Assembly (NCBI RefSeq): GCF_035083965.1
Contig: NC_089738.1
Coordinates: 12,488,734-12,552,733 of the forward strand
DNA length: 64,000 bases
Source of the DNA: Branchiostoma lanceolatum
Taxonomy: Eukaryota; Chordata; Leptocardii; Amphioxiformes; Branchiostomatidae
Reading direction: 5' to 3'
The notes under the pieces were generated by a model, which saw only the letters and a program-made list of their open reading frames with translations, made no database searches and was not told where the DNA came from. Positions 1 to 10,600 of this stretch are shown here, piece after piece. The position numbers were made by a program, and so were the translations under genes. Numbering within the stretch: position 1 is the first letter of the stretch; each line of letters opens with the position of its first letter.

Positions 1-995
1 TCTTCTAACAGTAGACACCCACTGAAAAGGTACTCAGTGCATCCAATTTGTATTATCAGATGAAAAAACATAAAGTTAGTGTAAAAGTTGTTAATTATTC
101 AGAAGGTTGCAGCTAAATGTAAGGTTCCACTCATGTCAGTGGAATTAAGTGCCAACTAATTAAGTTAACCATCTGACCTCTAGGGGTGTTAGTAACTGTT
201 ACCACTTAGGCCATGTTGATTTCATTATATGGAAGACATCCACCTACAGTCAAATTTTGACCCATCCCCCACCCCCCAGATAGAAATTTTCTACCACACT
301 TTGAATTGTACAAAGCAGCTGCAAAATGAGCAAATATATGCCATTAGCAAAAAAAATATCAGAAAACTAATACTAATGTTGTAGAAGGTTAAAGTTAATT
401 CCAAAGTCAAAGAAGAAGATGTGAAAGAAGAAAAACGAAGAATCTATTGATCGGTAGAAGCAATATAACATACGCTGTGTGTTTTATAAAGTAGCTAATG
501 TTCAACCTTCCTGACCACTTATAATGTAGATTTCATAATGAAGGCAATTTTGTTTATGCCACCCTTTTTTTTTCGCTTGCTCACATCGGTTTTGGGGTTC
601 CCAGAGGATGCTATCCATGTAATCAAATCAACATGGCCTTGTATTGATGGAGCAAATGTCCCTGAACTGACCTTGCATTTCTTTGGAGTGGTTTGAGGTC
701 AAAGTTTAGTAGCAAGGTCAATTTTCACAGCTTCACTGCACAGCAGAATTATAGAGAATTAGGTAATGTATGAGTCTATGACTTACTGTAAACTCATTTA
801 TTTTTGCGGGGATTCAAGTTCACAGTAGATTTTAGGGGGAAAGAGATTTTCGTGGTGTGACGGATTTATGTAACCTAGCGGATGAATGTCAATGGAGGTT
901 AAACTTGTCAGTAAGTGTGGTGGGTTTTTAACATGCTCCCTAATCCCTATATAGAATGTAATCATTACCCTGTATGCACCCTAGACACCAAAAAA

Positions 996-1095
996 AATCT
1001 CCAAGAAGATCTAACGGTTGCAAAGACCGTATCCAATAAAAACTCCTTTTGCCAGTTGGATACAGTCTTTGCAACCATTAGATCTGCTTGGAGAT
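996..1095. repeat. 100-bp hairpin MITE with CTCCAAG-type ends
   Basis: Two arms of about 40 bp (996-1036 and 1056-1095) are near-perfect reverse complements around a loop of about 20 bp. The ends read AATCTCCAAGAAGATCTAA and the complement of the same motif. The terminal motif matches CTCCAAGCAGAT ends found many times elsewhere in the window, so this is probably a non-autonomous terminal-inverted-repeat element. It has no coding content. Confidence 0.75.
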
Positions 1096-1545
1096 TAACC
1101 AAAGAGCTCATTCATTTGACATGTATTTTAATATACAATGTATGTGTTATTTGATTGTGATAATAGTAATATTGATCATGCCCATGACTATAGACTTGAT
1201 TTCCCTTGGTGCTTTATATAATGCTTTAATCATTTCTCTGTCGCCCTTTTTGCAAGCAGGGTAGGAAACATGAGGTATGTGTAGATCTGCTTTGCACATT
1301 TTCCTCTAGTTAGATATAAATGCATGTTCATCTTGGATAAATATCCTAGAGGCCAGCCTTGTTAGGGGACTAAAGCTATAGATAAGGCTGGCATCCAGGC
1401 TATTGGATACTAGTAACACAGAGAGATAAAGATGTGGACCACTAGAAAACCGTAGAAAAAACTTCAGAAAACATGTGTAAAACACAGAGCAGAACCCTAC
1501 GTCTTCTTGGAGACTAATGCATGTCTATTTAATAAAATGTACATA

Positions 1546-1708
1546 CAGTCAAACCTGTACAAGTGATCACTTCTAGTCATAAGGACCACCTGGCCAATAT
1601 GGCTTTTTGGTGATGCCTTTGATAATTTTTCCGATTGACATTTTTAAGTATTAAGAATCCTGTCTATAGTGACCACCAGTGTCCACTTAGATCAGTATTG
1701 ATGCACAT
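1546..1708. mobile_element. Truncated mariner-like MITE (CAGTCAAACCTGT family)
   Basis: It begins TA then CAGTCAAACCTGT and shares internal phrases (AAGGACCA, CTGGCCAAT, GAATCCTG, AGTGTCCACT) with the complete copy at 8042-8224. The matching right terminus is absent. The hAT-like element at 1709 interrupts the sequence at this point. Confidence 0.6.
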
Positions 1709-2120
1709 CAGGGCTCGAAATAGTGGGTGCATGTGCACCCAGTGCACCCAAAATTGGAGCTGTGCACCTAATTTTTGACTGTGGGTGCACTGGTGCACCT
1801 ATATATTTTTGTAGCCTATAGGGTTAAGGTACTATTGTACACTAGTATACAGAATATTCTTGAAATGAAAGTATGAAAAACAGCATGATTACTTTTTGCT
1901 GTACTTTATTTAATGTATTATTTGTTTGAAATTTTGAAGTTAGCTATAGAATTACAGATTGAAGTTCTTAAGAAAGGCAGCAGCATTAAACTTTGTAATT
2001 ATGTTCTGAAGAACATTCAACTATATTTTATCTGGTGCACCCAAAATTCTTTCTGTGCACCCAATTTTTTTAGTTGGGTGCACCAGTGCACCTATTCCCA
2101 AAGATGAATTTCGAGCCCTG
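1709..2120. mobile_element. hAT-like non-autonomous element with CAGGGCTCGAAAT ends
   Basis: The left end CAGGGCTCGAAAT (1709-1721) is matched by its exact reverse complement at 2108-2120. CACAT sits immediately outside both ends, which could be part of a target duplication. Inside, GTGCACC/GGTGCAC words occur in clusters near both ends, giving nested inverted repeats. The interior (about 1840-2030) is AT-rich and has only a 64-codon ORF with no recognised domain. The CAGGG terminus is typical of hAT elements. The superfamily is inferred because no transposase is present. Confidence 0.65.
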
Positions 2121-2178
2121 CACATGATTGTCACCCTACAGGTCTGGGAGCTCCGCACCGAGAGACAGTAAACCCAAG

Positions 2179-4945
2179 ATGGGGGCCCATCCCTGCTGCG
2201 TGCTGCCCATCGTAGTGGGAGTCGGGACAATCATCATGTTCTTTGTGTGGTAAGTACTTCATATCAACAGTGTTAAAAAAGAACGAAATTAGATATACCG
2301 TACGGTAAAAGTAGAAGAAAGGGGTATGTAAACTTAGTTGCATCAAGGAGGTTAGAAAATTAAGGGTAGCGAGTGTAGTAATCGGATATGGCACCCAGGC
2401 TAACTTTACCTTGTCATAATTCTTTTTTTTTTCTTTTCTTTACAGCTACGCTATTGCAGTCAGCAATGATCACACAGTGAAGAATTTTCCTTTTATAAGG
2501 TAAGAATGCAGGACTGCATAGCCTTTCAATGCAATCCTTGAATGATTTTAAGCTGTCAATACAGTAGGTAAAAAGATGTGTTCCTCGACATAGCATTCTT
2601 CACAGAGCCTCGCTTGCAGCCAATACAAAATGCCTTAAGTTTGCAATTAGGAGGCTCTGCTAAACCGGGCTGCGGTTTTCACTGTTGCAGTTCACAGTGG
2701 CCTCTCACCAGTGGTCAGCCAATCAGAGAATTTCCTAAATGTTTTCTTTAAGTAAAGTTGATTCTGATTGGCTGACAGCTTGTTAGCAGACACGTCCACA
2801 AAAGCTTGGTTTTGCAGAGCCTCCCCACTGTATATTGTATACTCTGTGGGCGAGGCTCTGTGTTGGGAACTGCCTTATGACTGTACCTGTGATTGTCTAA
2901 GATCATACCAAGATGTTTAAGACAAGGATTTTTCCATTTCTAACAGTGACACAGGCGTGTATCCCCCAGAGAGAGGCATCTTCACTTTATCCTTCAACCT
3001 TTCTGCATTTGGAGGTACCTGTACCTAAATATATTTCTACTGCCAAGGCAAAGGCTAAGTTGTTTTCACTAGTATTTGTACACTGTATGTTAGTTGGTCT
3101 GAGGGAACATAAGTTAAAATGATATGAATAGATTTGTATTTTCATTTTGTGGGTGGACACTGGAATGAATAAGAAAAAATTCGATTTTTGAAAACATATT
3201 AATGCAGATTCAGGAATCTTTTTAACGAATTCTTTTTAGGAAAGCTTGATTTTTTCATAAAATTATTGTATAGTAATATTAGTATATGAACTTGTTGCCA
3301 CCAAGTACAGTAGGGGCATCCTTATCATGATCAGATACAGCTAGATGTGTAAAGGTTAGGAGTACAGGTAATATAACCAGCTGCTAGCACGTGTACCTGG
3401 TGAAGCTGGTGTGTTACATGTATGTCAAAGTGCAGTTATACCGGCTATACAGATACAGAAGCTGATAAAAGATATGCTACACTTACGCTCCCTTGAAAGT
3501 CCCTTCTATATGAGAAATGTTTGCTTGCTTGTTTGTTTGTTTCATACATGGTTTCCCCTATTATGTACCTATTGTAGGTGTGGTGCTAATGTTTCTGAGA
3601 TATAGTTACATCTCACAGTGTGACGGTCCTCCCAAACTGAACAAGTTCACGTTTGGCTGTGGTGTCCTTGTCTGCTTTGGTCTCATGATGGTCGGTGCCT
3701 TTCAGGTATGAGTTTGAGTTTATTTCCATCCACTTTTACCTAGCCTAGTTCTGTGAAAGCTTAGGGATACAAGTAGAAGGCTGTTAGATACCCTGAAATA
3801 CAGACCAATTCAGAACACCCATCTCAAATTTTATAACAGCCCACTATAACTGTCCAGTCCAGGGTTGTGTCCAATTTTTAAATATTCTTTCCCACTCATT
3901 ATTTTGGAACCCTTATTGTTAATTTTTGTCGTTAAATCTGTCGGAAAATATTCTTGTCAATTTCATGTCATGAAGATCATTTTTTTTTGGACGGACGGGG
4001 TGAAATTTTTTCCATCCCAACAAGCAAATTTTCGTCCTGGGACACAGAGATAGGCCCTGAAGATAGCCCTGGTCAAGTCTTATGAATCAGACTATAACTT
4101 CATGACTTGTCTTCCCCCTAGTGGTCTGAGATGTTGTATCCCCACATGGTTGGAGCCGTTATGGCGTTTGCCCTGGGGATTGTGTACATCTGGCTGGACA
4201 CCATCCTCAGCTTCAAGCTGCGGCCGGTGTTTACCAGCTTATGGGCCTTCAGGGTACGACTTCTGGTGGCTATCCTGACTACAGTGAGTGGAGGCATCAG
4301 TATCCTTCAACATCGCCTCCATGTACAGACCTATTGTTTTCGGTGTATCTGTTTGCATCACTGTTTTTGTATTACCATGATATAGGCACATCTCACCACA
4401 GAGTGACAGAAAGTAAAGGGCAAGGGTATGCATGAAGGACAGGAAAGAAAGTTCAGAGGTGGTAGAATTAGATAATTTCACAACCTTGGCTGACAGGTGA
4501 CAGACATTCCAGGTCATGAGGTCAATGGAAGAGGCTACTAATTCATGGGGAGTTTTTGTTTAGTACTTGTTGTCAGGATAGTTCTGTTTTCTGTAGCTTG
4601 TGTGGTTTTATTTGTGTGTTTTGGCTGGATGGATGGATGGAAACAATAAGAATGTCTTTCTTAACATGGTTACCAGTGTTTGTGTTCGGTGGCATTATCT
4701 TTACCAACGAGAACTACCTGTACGCGATCCGTCTGGCGGCAGTCGGCGGGGAGTGGGCCCTGGGGATCGGACTTCTTCTGTACATCATCACGCTGAGCAT
4801 CGAACTCAGGAAAGTCAAGAGGATGCACCTCATCATGGACATCTCCGGAACGTTCAACGTGTCCAACACTCACGAGTTAAGGGCTTCCAACTCCAGGGTT
4901 ATCGCTAACCACGATTTTATCGCTAACCACGACATTCCAGAGTAG
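2179..4945 (+). CDS. DRAM/TMEM150-family multi-span membrane protein, 6 exons
   Basis: Exons: 2179-2249, 2446-2499, 2947-3014, 3578-3705, 4122-4287, 4677-4945 (251 aa; family usually 230-270). Phases agree at every junction; the fifth donor (4288) was chosen because it alone keeps frame. About five or six hydrophobic helices are visible: first at residues 8-30, others near 60-75, 90-107, 115-133, 150-170 and 180-200. Between helices 1 and 2 lies the family hallmark, FPFISDTGVYPPE (38-50), which matches the ISDTG..PE loop of vertebrate DRAM proteins. Family members sit in lysosomal, Golgi or plasma membranes, and DRAM1/2 promote autophagy. Whether this is DRAM or TMEM150 cannot be settled here. 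The start has no upstream in-frame stop before a possible acceptor at 2141, so a further 5' exon is possible. The C-tail carries an 18-bp tandem duplication. Confidence 0.85.
2601..2862. mobile_element. 262-bp inverted-repeat element in intron 2 of DRAM-like gene
   Basis: The ends CACAGAGCCTCGC (2601-2613) and GCGAGGCTCTGTG (2850-2862) are perfect 13-bp inverted repeats. Inside are two more inverted pairs: GGAGGCTCTGC with GCAGAGCCTCC, and GTCAGCCAATCAGA with TCTGATTGGCTGAC. It lies wholly within the second intron. No clear target duplication is seen, so the superfamily is unknown. Confidence 0.65.
3855..4072. repeat. Interspersed repeat, copy 1 (intron 4 of DRAM-like gene)
   Basis: This copy runs from CCAGGGTTGTGTCC to an end near GATAGCCCTGG. 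It shares a long series of phrases (TCCCACTCATT, GTTAAATCTGT, AATTTCATGTCA, GGTGA.ATTTTTT, TCCCAA) in the same order with 8712-8925 in a bystin intron. The CAGGG/CCCTG ends suggest another hAT-type non-autonomous family. Confidence 0.55.
4901..4936 (+). repeat. 18-bp tandem duplication in DRAM-like C-tail
   Basis: Two adjacent 18-bp units, each starting ATCGCTAACCACGA, encode IANHDF and IANHDI just before the stop. They differ at only a few third-unit bases, so the duplication is fairly recent. It lies in the cytosolic tail, outside the membrane core. Confidence 0.75.
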
Positions 4946-5009
4946 TGTTAGTTTGGTTGTAAGAATTAGCCTACTGTAGCTGATGAGCATCTTTCATCTT
5001 CTCTGAGTA

Positions 5010-5190
5010 GCGTATATAGTCCAGTCGTTAGTAACCCTACCTTTGTTTTTGGACTAAGAAGGCGGGAAGTTTGAATCCCGACTGTGTTGCTCACCAAACA
5101 TGTATGCTACTGGAAAGGGTCACAGTCCTTAGGACAGGACGTTGAGTTGTGGAATACTGTTCATTGTACTTGTTGAAAAGAGCAAGGGGA
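5010..5190 (+). repeat. tRNA-derived SINE-like segment
   Basis: TAGTCCAGTCGTTAGTAA resembles a tRNA A-box region. GAAGTTTGAATCCCGACT about 50 bp further on resembles a B box. The following phrase about a TGTGTTGCTC segment parallels the SINE at 44754. There is no complete cloverleaf, so this is not a tRNA gene. Confidence 0.45.
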
Positions 5191-6737
5191 ATTTCTCCAG
5201 TGCAATGAACTAGTAAATTTAAAGTACTGTATATAGCATCTATCTTCTCTGTCATGACCAGTGGAAGATTAGCTCATCTGTTCATTATTCATTTCAGGTA
5301 AACTGGTTGAAGATCATTTTCACTTTCATTCCCTGCAAAATCGTGGAGAAGACAAAAGAAACTCAGCAGCTACAATAGGGGATGGATACCAGCTAAAGAT
5401 AGATACCTCATTTTTGGACCACAAACTTTTCTGACATTTTTCCTATATGGAACTAGTCCCAAAGATTATTGACCACTAGAAATACCAAAGTTTGATCACC
5501 AAAGCTACTGGTAGCTCTGGACTAAACCCTTGAAATTTGCTTTCAGTGTGCCAAAAAGAAAGGGTACAATGCCATATTGAAATTTTATGTAATTTTCTAT
5601 GACAAAAAAACTTGCAGTATCATCAGGTAGGCAGCCGTCGCCGAAAATTTCATACAAGACTCAACATTCTGTCCCCATGAGGGAGTGGCTGCATGTCCGA
5701 CAAATACCTGCTTTATTATGTTTCTATTTTACATTTCTACATTTTGGCAAAGGTATTCAGAGCTATAGGATCGATCTATTACACTTAATCTATAACTGAA
5801 CGACATGTATTACAATGTTTAGGTAATTAGGAAAATGGAATTATGGTATGTCCTTTACATAATAATAGTATGGTGAAAGAACACAACATTTCTGATTGAA
5901 GATTTTTGTCACAACTCCAGCTCTGTATCTTTGGGTTTAAGTTAATAAAAGTTACTTGAAATTGGTGCCACAACGAAAAGACTTGTGTAAGGCACTTGCT
6001 ACATTTAGGTGAATAGATAGAAATTGTGACATATTCCATGTAAAGGTTGTAACGCATAAAGGTTATGCTTCACTATTTTTGCCTAGGTGATGACTCTTGT
6101 TTCAGAATTTTCTTTCAAATTCTACAAGTGTCTTCCTTCCCATCTAAATGCTGCAATACATAACTTTGAACCACTGAATGTATGTTAATTGCTGTGAACC
6201 TTATATGTGGAAAAAATGGTGTTACTGTTTCTAAAATGTTGATTAGAAAGTTTGTGAAGATAGTAATCCAAGTGTATAGTTGCAATCAGTACACATTTAT
6301 GACATGTTCATTAAACAATTGCCAATTATTCAAATTAAGTCCATTTTGATATATTGTGGACATCACCTAGATGTGTTATAAACTTATATAGAATTTTGTA
6401 TGTCCTTATATGTAATTTGAATTTGCTGCTATTTGGGAGTGTCAATCATTAAATGAGATTGTTAAGTTAGATTCTTAAAAAATGTGGAAATGTCAGTGTC
6501 AAAAATGCACAACTACATGTTGCTTGATTTGTTGTAAACTACATATACTTTTATGGCATCTTCTGAGATTATTTTCTGTAATCAAGTTGTATTAAGTTGC
6601 TTATCAAGATGGTATCTATTTCTAATTAAGGACTGGAAAATTTTTATTTTTTTCTAAAGAAGTTGCTAAATGACATACTGTGTTGCTGATTTTTTTCCTT
6701 TGATTTGACTTGTAGCTGTAAGCCTACAAATAGTTGA

Positions 6738-6743
6738 AATAAA
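6738..6743 (+). terminator. Polyadenylation signal AATAAA
   Basis: A consensus AATAAA lies in an AT-rich stretch downstream of the DRAM-like stop codon, followed by an A/T-rich region. It is the best candidate 3' end for that gene. It was chosen on consensus and position only. Confidence 0.45.
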
Positions 6744-6745
6744 AA

Positions 6746-7626
6746 ATATTATTTTCATAAGCATCACAATGTAAAGAGTACTGGGCGTTTTGTTTGGGTA
6801 TTGTTTATGATGAAAATTGAAAGAAGATTCTACAAATCAACTGGCCAAAGCAGTTAGCAGAGAGAAGTCTGTATTTATACCAATGTTCAGCTCATACAAC
6901 ATGTTCTGTATATATACATTGTGAAAGTGATACTACTATGTAGTATGGTGTCTTTATCTCTGGAAAGAATGTGAATGTTCTATTGTGGTGTCATAATTGT
7001 CAGAATTATATGAACTGAATGTTACAGAACAAATCAACCAGGATATGAAATTTACAAAAAAATTAAAACATGGTAATTAACCAACATACAGTTTTGACCT
7101 TTCCTGGGTTTTAATGTTTCATACTATAGACACTCAAATACATTGTACATGCATTTGAAGATGTGCATAATTTTTATAATTAGTTTGTTCAATGTTCACT
7201 ATAATATCATACCTTCCAATCCACTTATCTTGCATTACATCATGTTTAAAATAATGCTTAAGATTCTGCCCCAAACAAAACAGAGCCACCTTTACATGCA
7301 TGTCCTTTACAGTATAAATTAGACCTTTTTTCAAAGCAAACTATACATTAAAAGTATGAAAGGTTGATGAAACAGTTTTTAAACAAAATTCATTTTGCAA
7401 TTCATATTTCTGCCTTTGAAAACTAGTTCTATATTTGAAAGGACAACAGAAAGATCTATGCTGTTAAGATAATCTTATAACAGGAAAAAAATACCATACA
7501 ATAATGGTATGTCTCTTTTAAATAATTTGACATAATACATTGAGCTTCCAACTAGGTGCCTCTGAACTTTGGAAAAGGACATTTCAATTTGAACTTGAAG
7601 AAGTGAGTATTGCTACTGTGTAGTAC
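6746..7626 (-). other. Convergent intergenic region / bystin 3' UTR
   Basis: This AT-rich sequence lies between the two convergent 3' ends. No ORF looks coding. On the minus strand a variant polyadenylation hexamer, ATTAAA, is at 7115-7110 and could end the bystin transcript. No consensus AATAAA was seen closer to the bystin stop. Confidence 0.4.
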
Positions 7627-10600
7627 TTAATCCATATCTGCAAAGTGCACAGTTCTAGACGATGCGCCGGCCAATGACGATGCACCTTTCATAGACGATG
7701 CGCCTGCCATTGGCTCGTCAGTTTCTTCATCCCTGCACTTGGAGTTGAGGAGTTCTCTGCGGATCTCTGGCGTGATCTGCTCGTGTGTCTGGGCGCGGAG
7801 CAAGTCGATGATGGCTTCCTTCTGTTCGCTGGCCAGGTCCTCTTTGTAGCGCTGGACGAACGTTAGGAGACACTGGTGCCACAGGACTGGGAGCTGTCTC
7901 TTGTCAGTTACAAACCTGGAGGTACAATGGGATATAACTTTAGGATGACGACTGGTCTTGGTGCTGTCTTTAAATATACAGTCAAACCTGTACTACTTCT
8001 AATGAGCATCTCTGCAATAGGACCACCTAGCCATTGATATACAGTCAAACCTGTACTAGTGACTGTATAAGGACCAACTGGCCAATGCAGCCACTTTTTG
8101 GTGGCCCCTTAGATTACTTTCCCCAATGGCCCAAGCATTGAGAATCCTGCCACCAGGAGTGTCCACTGTCACCCTTTTCTTTTAGTTCCCCAAGTCATAT
8201 GGTCACTATAGACAGGTTTGACTGTAGTGTATTCCAATTGTAAGGTTCCTAACCCTGTCAATGCAACTGAAATACCTCACCATTCAGACATGGTGTTGGT
8301 GCCTTTAGAAGCCACCAATTGGTCAGACAGACCATTCTTTTGGTAGCTAATTGGTTACTTAATAATCTAATTATTGTGTAGATTACAGCATTGGTATGGG
8401 GATGTTATTAAAAATCCATTAACATCTCTAAAGGCTCCATTAATGCAGTGCACAAGACTCACCTTAGGAAGTGAAAGACCATGGCATCTACCACTCTGAA
8501 GGGAAGGGCGTACTTCTTGTCCAGTAGGACCCTTAGAAAGATGCTGTTAGCGCCGTTGTAGTCCATCTCCGCAATTTTCAACATGGCGGCACTGGAGTGG
8601 AGGACGGGGATGGACGTCTTGGCGAGCACACTGCTGATGATGATGGCTTCTCGTAGCGTACATGTACCGGACTGGGGGGTAGGCAAAACGTCAGCTTATT
8701 ATAATGGATATCAGGGCTTTCCCCAGCTTTAATCTTTTTCCGTCCCACTCATTGTTTGTTGTTAAATCTGTTATTTTAAGCTTACAACAATCAATACATT
8801 TTCATAAATTTCATGTCACAAAGTTCAGATTTTTATCATGGATGTGGTGACATTTTTTTCTGTCCCAAGATGCAAATTTCCTTCTCGGGACGGATGGATG
8901 GGTCCTGGAGACAGCACTTATGTAGAGTCAAAATTGCCCAAGAAGACCACTCAGGGGACCAATAAAATCTGTTCTATGTGGACAGGTAGTCATGGATAGA
9001 CAGGATTGTGTCTATAGTGACCATCTACTAATCCCATGTAATATCTTTTTTAATTGCTCACAAATGCTACTTTCAGCTGTGTTTTCTCCCTATAGTTACA
9101 CAGGAGAATCTTAACTTAAAACACTCCATTATTGACTTGCACCTCAAGAAAGATCGTTGTTACTACACTCACCTCACACAATGGCAGTAGGATGCCCTTC
9201 ATGAACGCCGCTGGCTTGAACAAAGCCTTTTTCAACGCCTGAAACAAAACAAAAGTTCATGCCTTTTCAGCTCTGTAACACTCACTGAACAAACGAACTT
9301 TCATACAACATGGATCAGCAGTCTTACAGACTATAGGGTAGCAGTCTAGCAGAAAAAAATCTACTTTTTTCATACCAAAATAAACTTAACGCCCCTTTTG
9401 ATTTGAGTATAATAAATACATGCATCACTTTATCATATACTTACCATGTAAAGGTGGAAGTTTAGTCTCTTAAATTCTGTGATGTCATCACGAACTCTTG
9501 GAAGAAGGACAAGGTTGAAAAACCTGGGAAAACAAGAAAGTAAAAATCTTATATATATCAAGAGCGTAGAAAATGACACCATATGAGTGACCAATAAGAA
9601 AGTAGGGAATGAGGAATATGTTTGATCTATTCCTAGCCTTGTTGGCCTTACCTTTGTGCCATCTTGACATTGAGGTTGGAGGTGAAGATACGTGTGGCCT
9701 GGTGCATGGCAGCAGCAGTCCAAGTCTCCGGTTCAGTGATGTACAGAATCTAGCAGGCACAGAAAGTGGTTCTATCAACTTACACCAAGGACAGAGCACT
9801 TCTACATAGGAGGAGCATGATCATGATCATCACAAGATATCTTGATGTACATATATAAAAAATACAATATTTAAGTCAGAGACTGTCACTGAGTAAAAGC
9901 ATCCTTTTAAGTGCTATATACCAGTTGGCTGCTCAGAGGCTACTGTCTTCATGCCATACTTCTTGACACCATGAAATAATACAGGTCAGGTGCATGTATA
10001 ACTATCAGAAATATGTGGATGACAAAAATGTCACCTGCCTATGCAGGTGGTATTTCAAGTCCTGAACTCTAGTCCACAGTTCAGGGCTTGAAATACCACC
10101 TGAATTTGTAGACCAATAATGGAACTTCTACATCTACATCTATACTTCACTGGACAAAGCCCCCTGCTTTGGCATCATGTCCAGGACAGTCTATGTCACT
10201 TATCAGAGCTACGTATACAGCCCTCCCAAACCTTCATCTCCAATGCAATGTTCCTTAGGGTAAGATTGTCTCACCTGTTCCCAGTTGGCCAGTGCAGGGA
10301 TGATCTTGAAGGCCTTGGGGAGTTTGCCGCTTCGATAGCGGCACAGAATCTGTCGAACATCCTTGTACACCCTGACCACCCGCTCATCAAGGTCAGGCAT
10401 AGGCAGGCTACCATCTTTGATAACAAGAACACATGTATTAATTAGCTTTCTTACAAAGAAACATTTTAGGGAACGACAAAGAAATGTTTGCTGAATAAAA
10501 CTATATATACCACATTCAGCAATACCTTACTTCACATAATAAGATACAATACAGTCAAACTGCAGTACAGTACAGTAGTAATACATTGGAGACATACTTT

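Larger units (their letters stand above)
1..2178. other. Intergenic, repeat-rich stretch upstream of DRAM-like gene
   Basis: I see no exon here. ORFs are short and have no recognisable domain. The stretch holds a 100-bp hairpin (996-1095), a small inverted repeat at 1352-1391, a truncated mariner-like element (from 1546) and a hAT-like element (1709-2120). A possible splice acceptor, CCCTACAG, ends at 2141. It would begin a 5' UTR or N-terminal exon running into the first coding exon of the DRAM-like gene, with the frame open back to that site. Confidence 0.6.
4946..6745 (+). other. Probable 3' UTR of DRAM-like gene
   Basis: AT-rich sequence without coding signs follows the stop codon and reaches a consensus polyadenylation signal at 6738. 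It includes a SINE-like segment at about 5010-5190. The length of about 1.8 kb is plausible for a UTR, but an earlier end cannot be excluded from sequence alone. Confidence 0.45.

Noticed and set aside
4284..4285. GTGAGT at 4284 as the donor of DRAM-like exon 5
   Set aside because: A better consensus donor than 4288, but it breaks the frame with the clear acceptor at 4676. The 4288 donor keeps frame. Alternative use would give a truncated protein.
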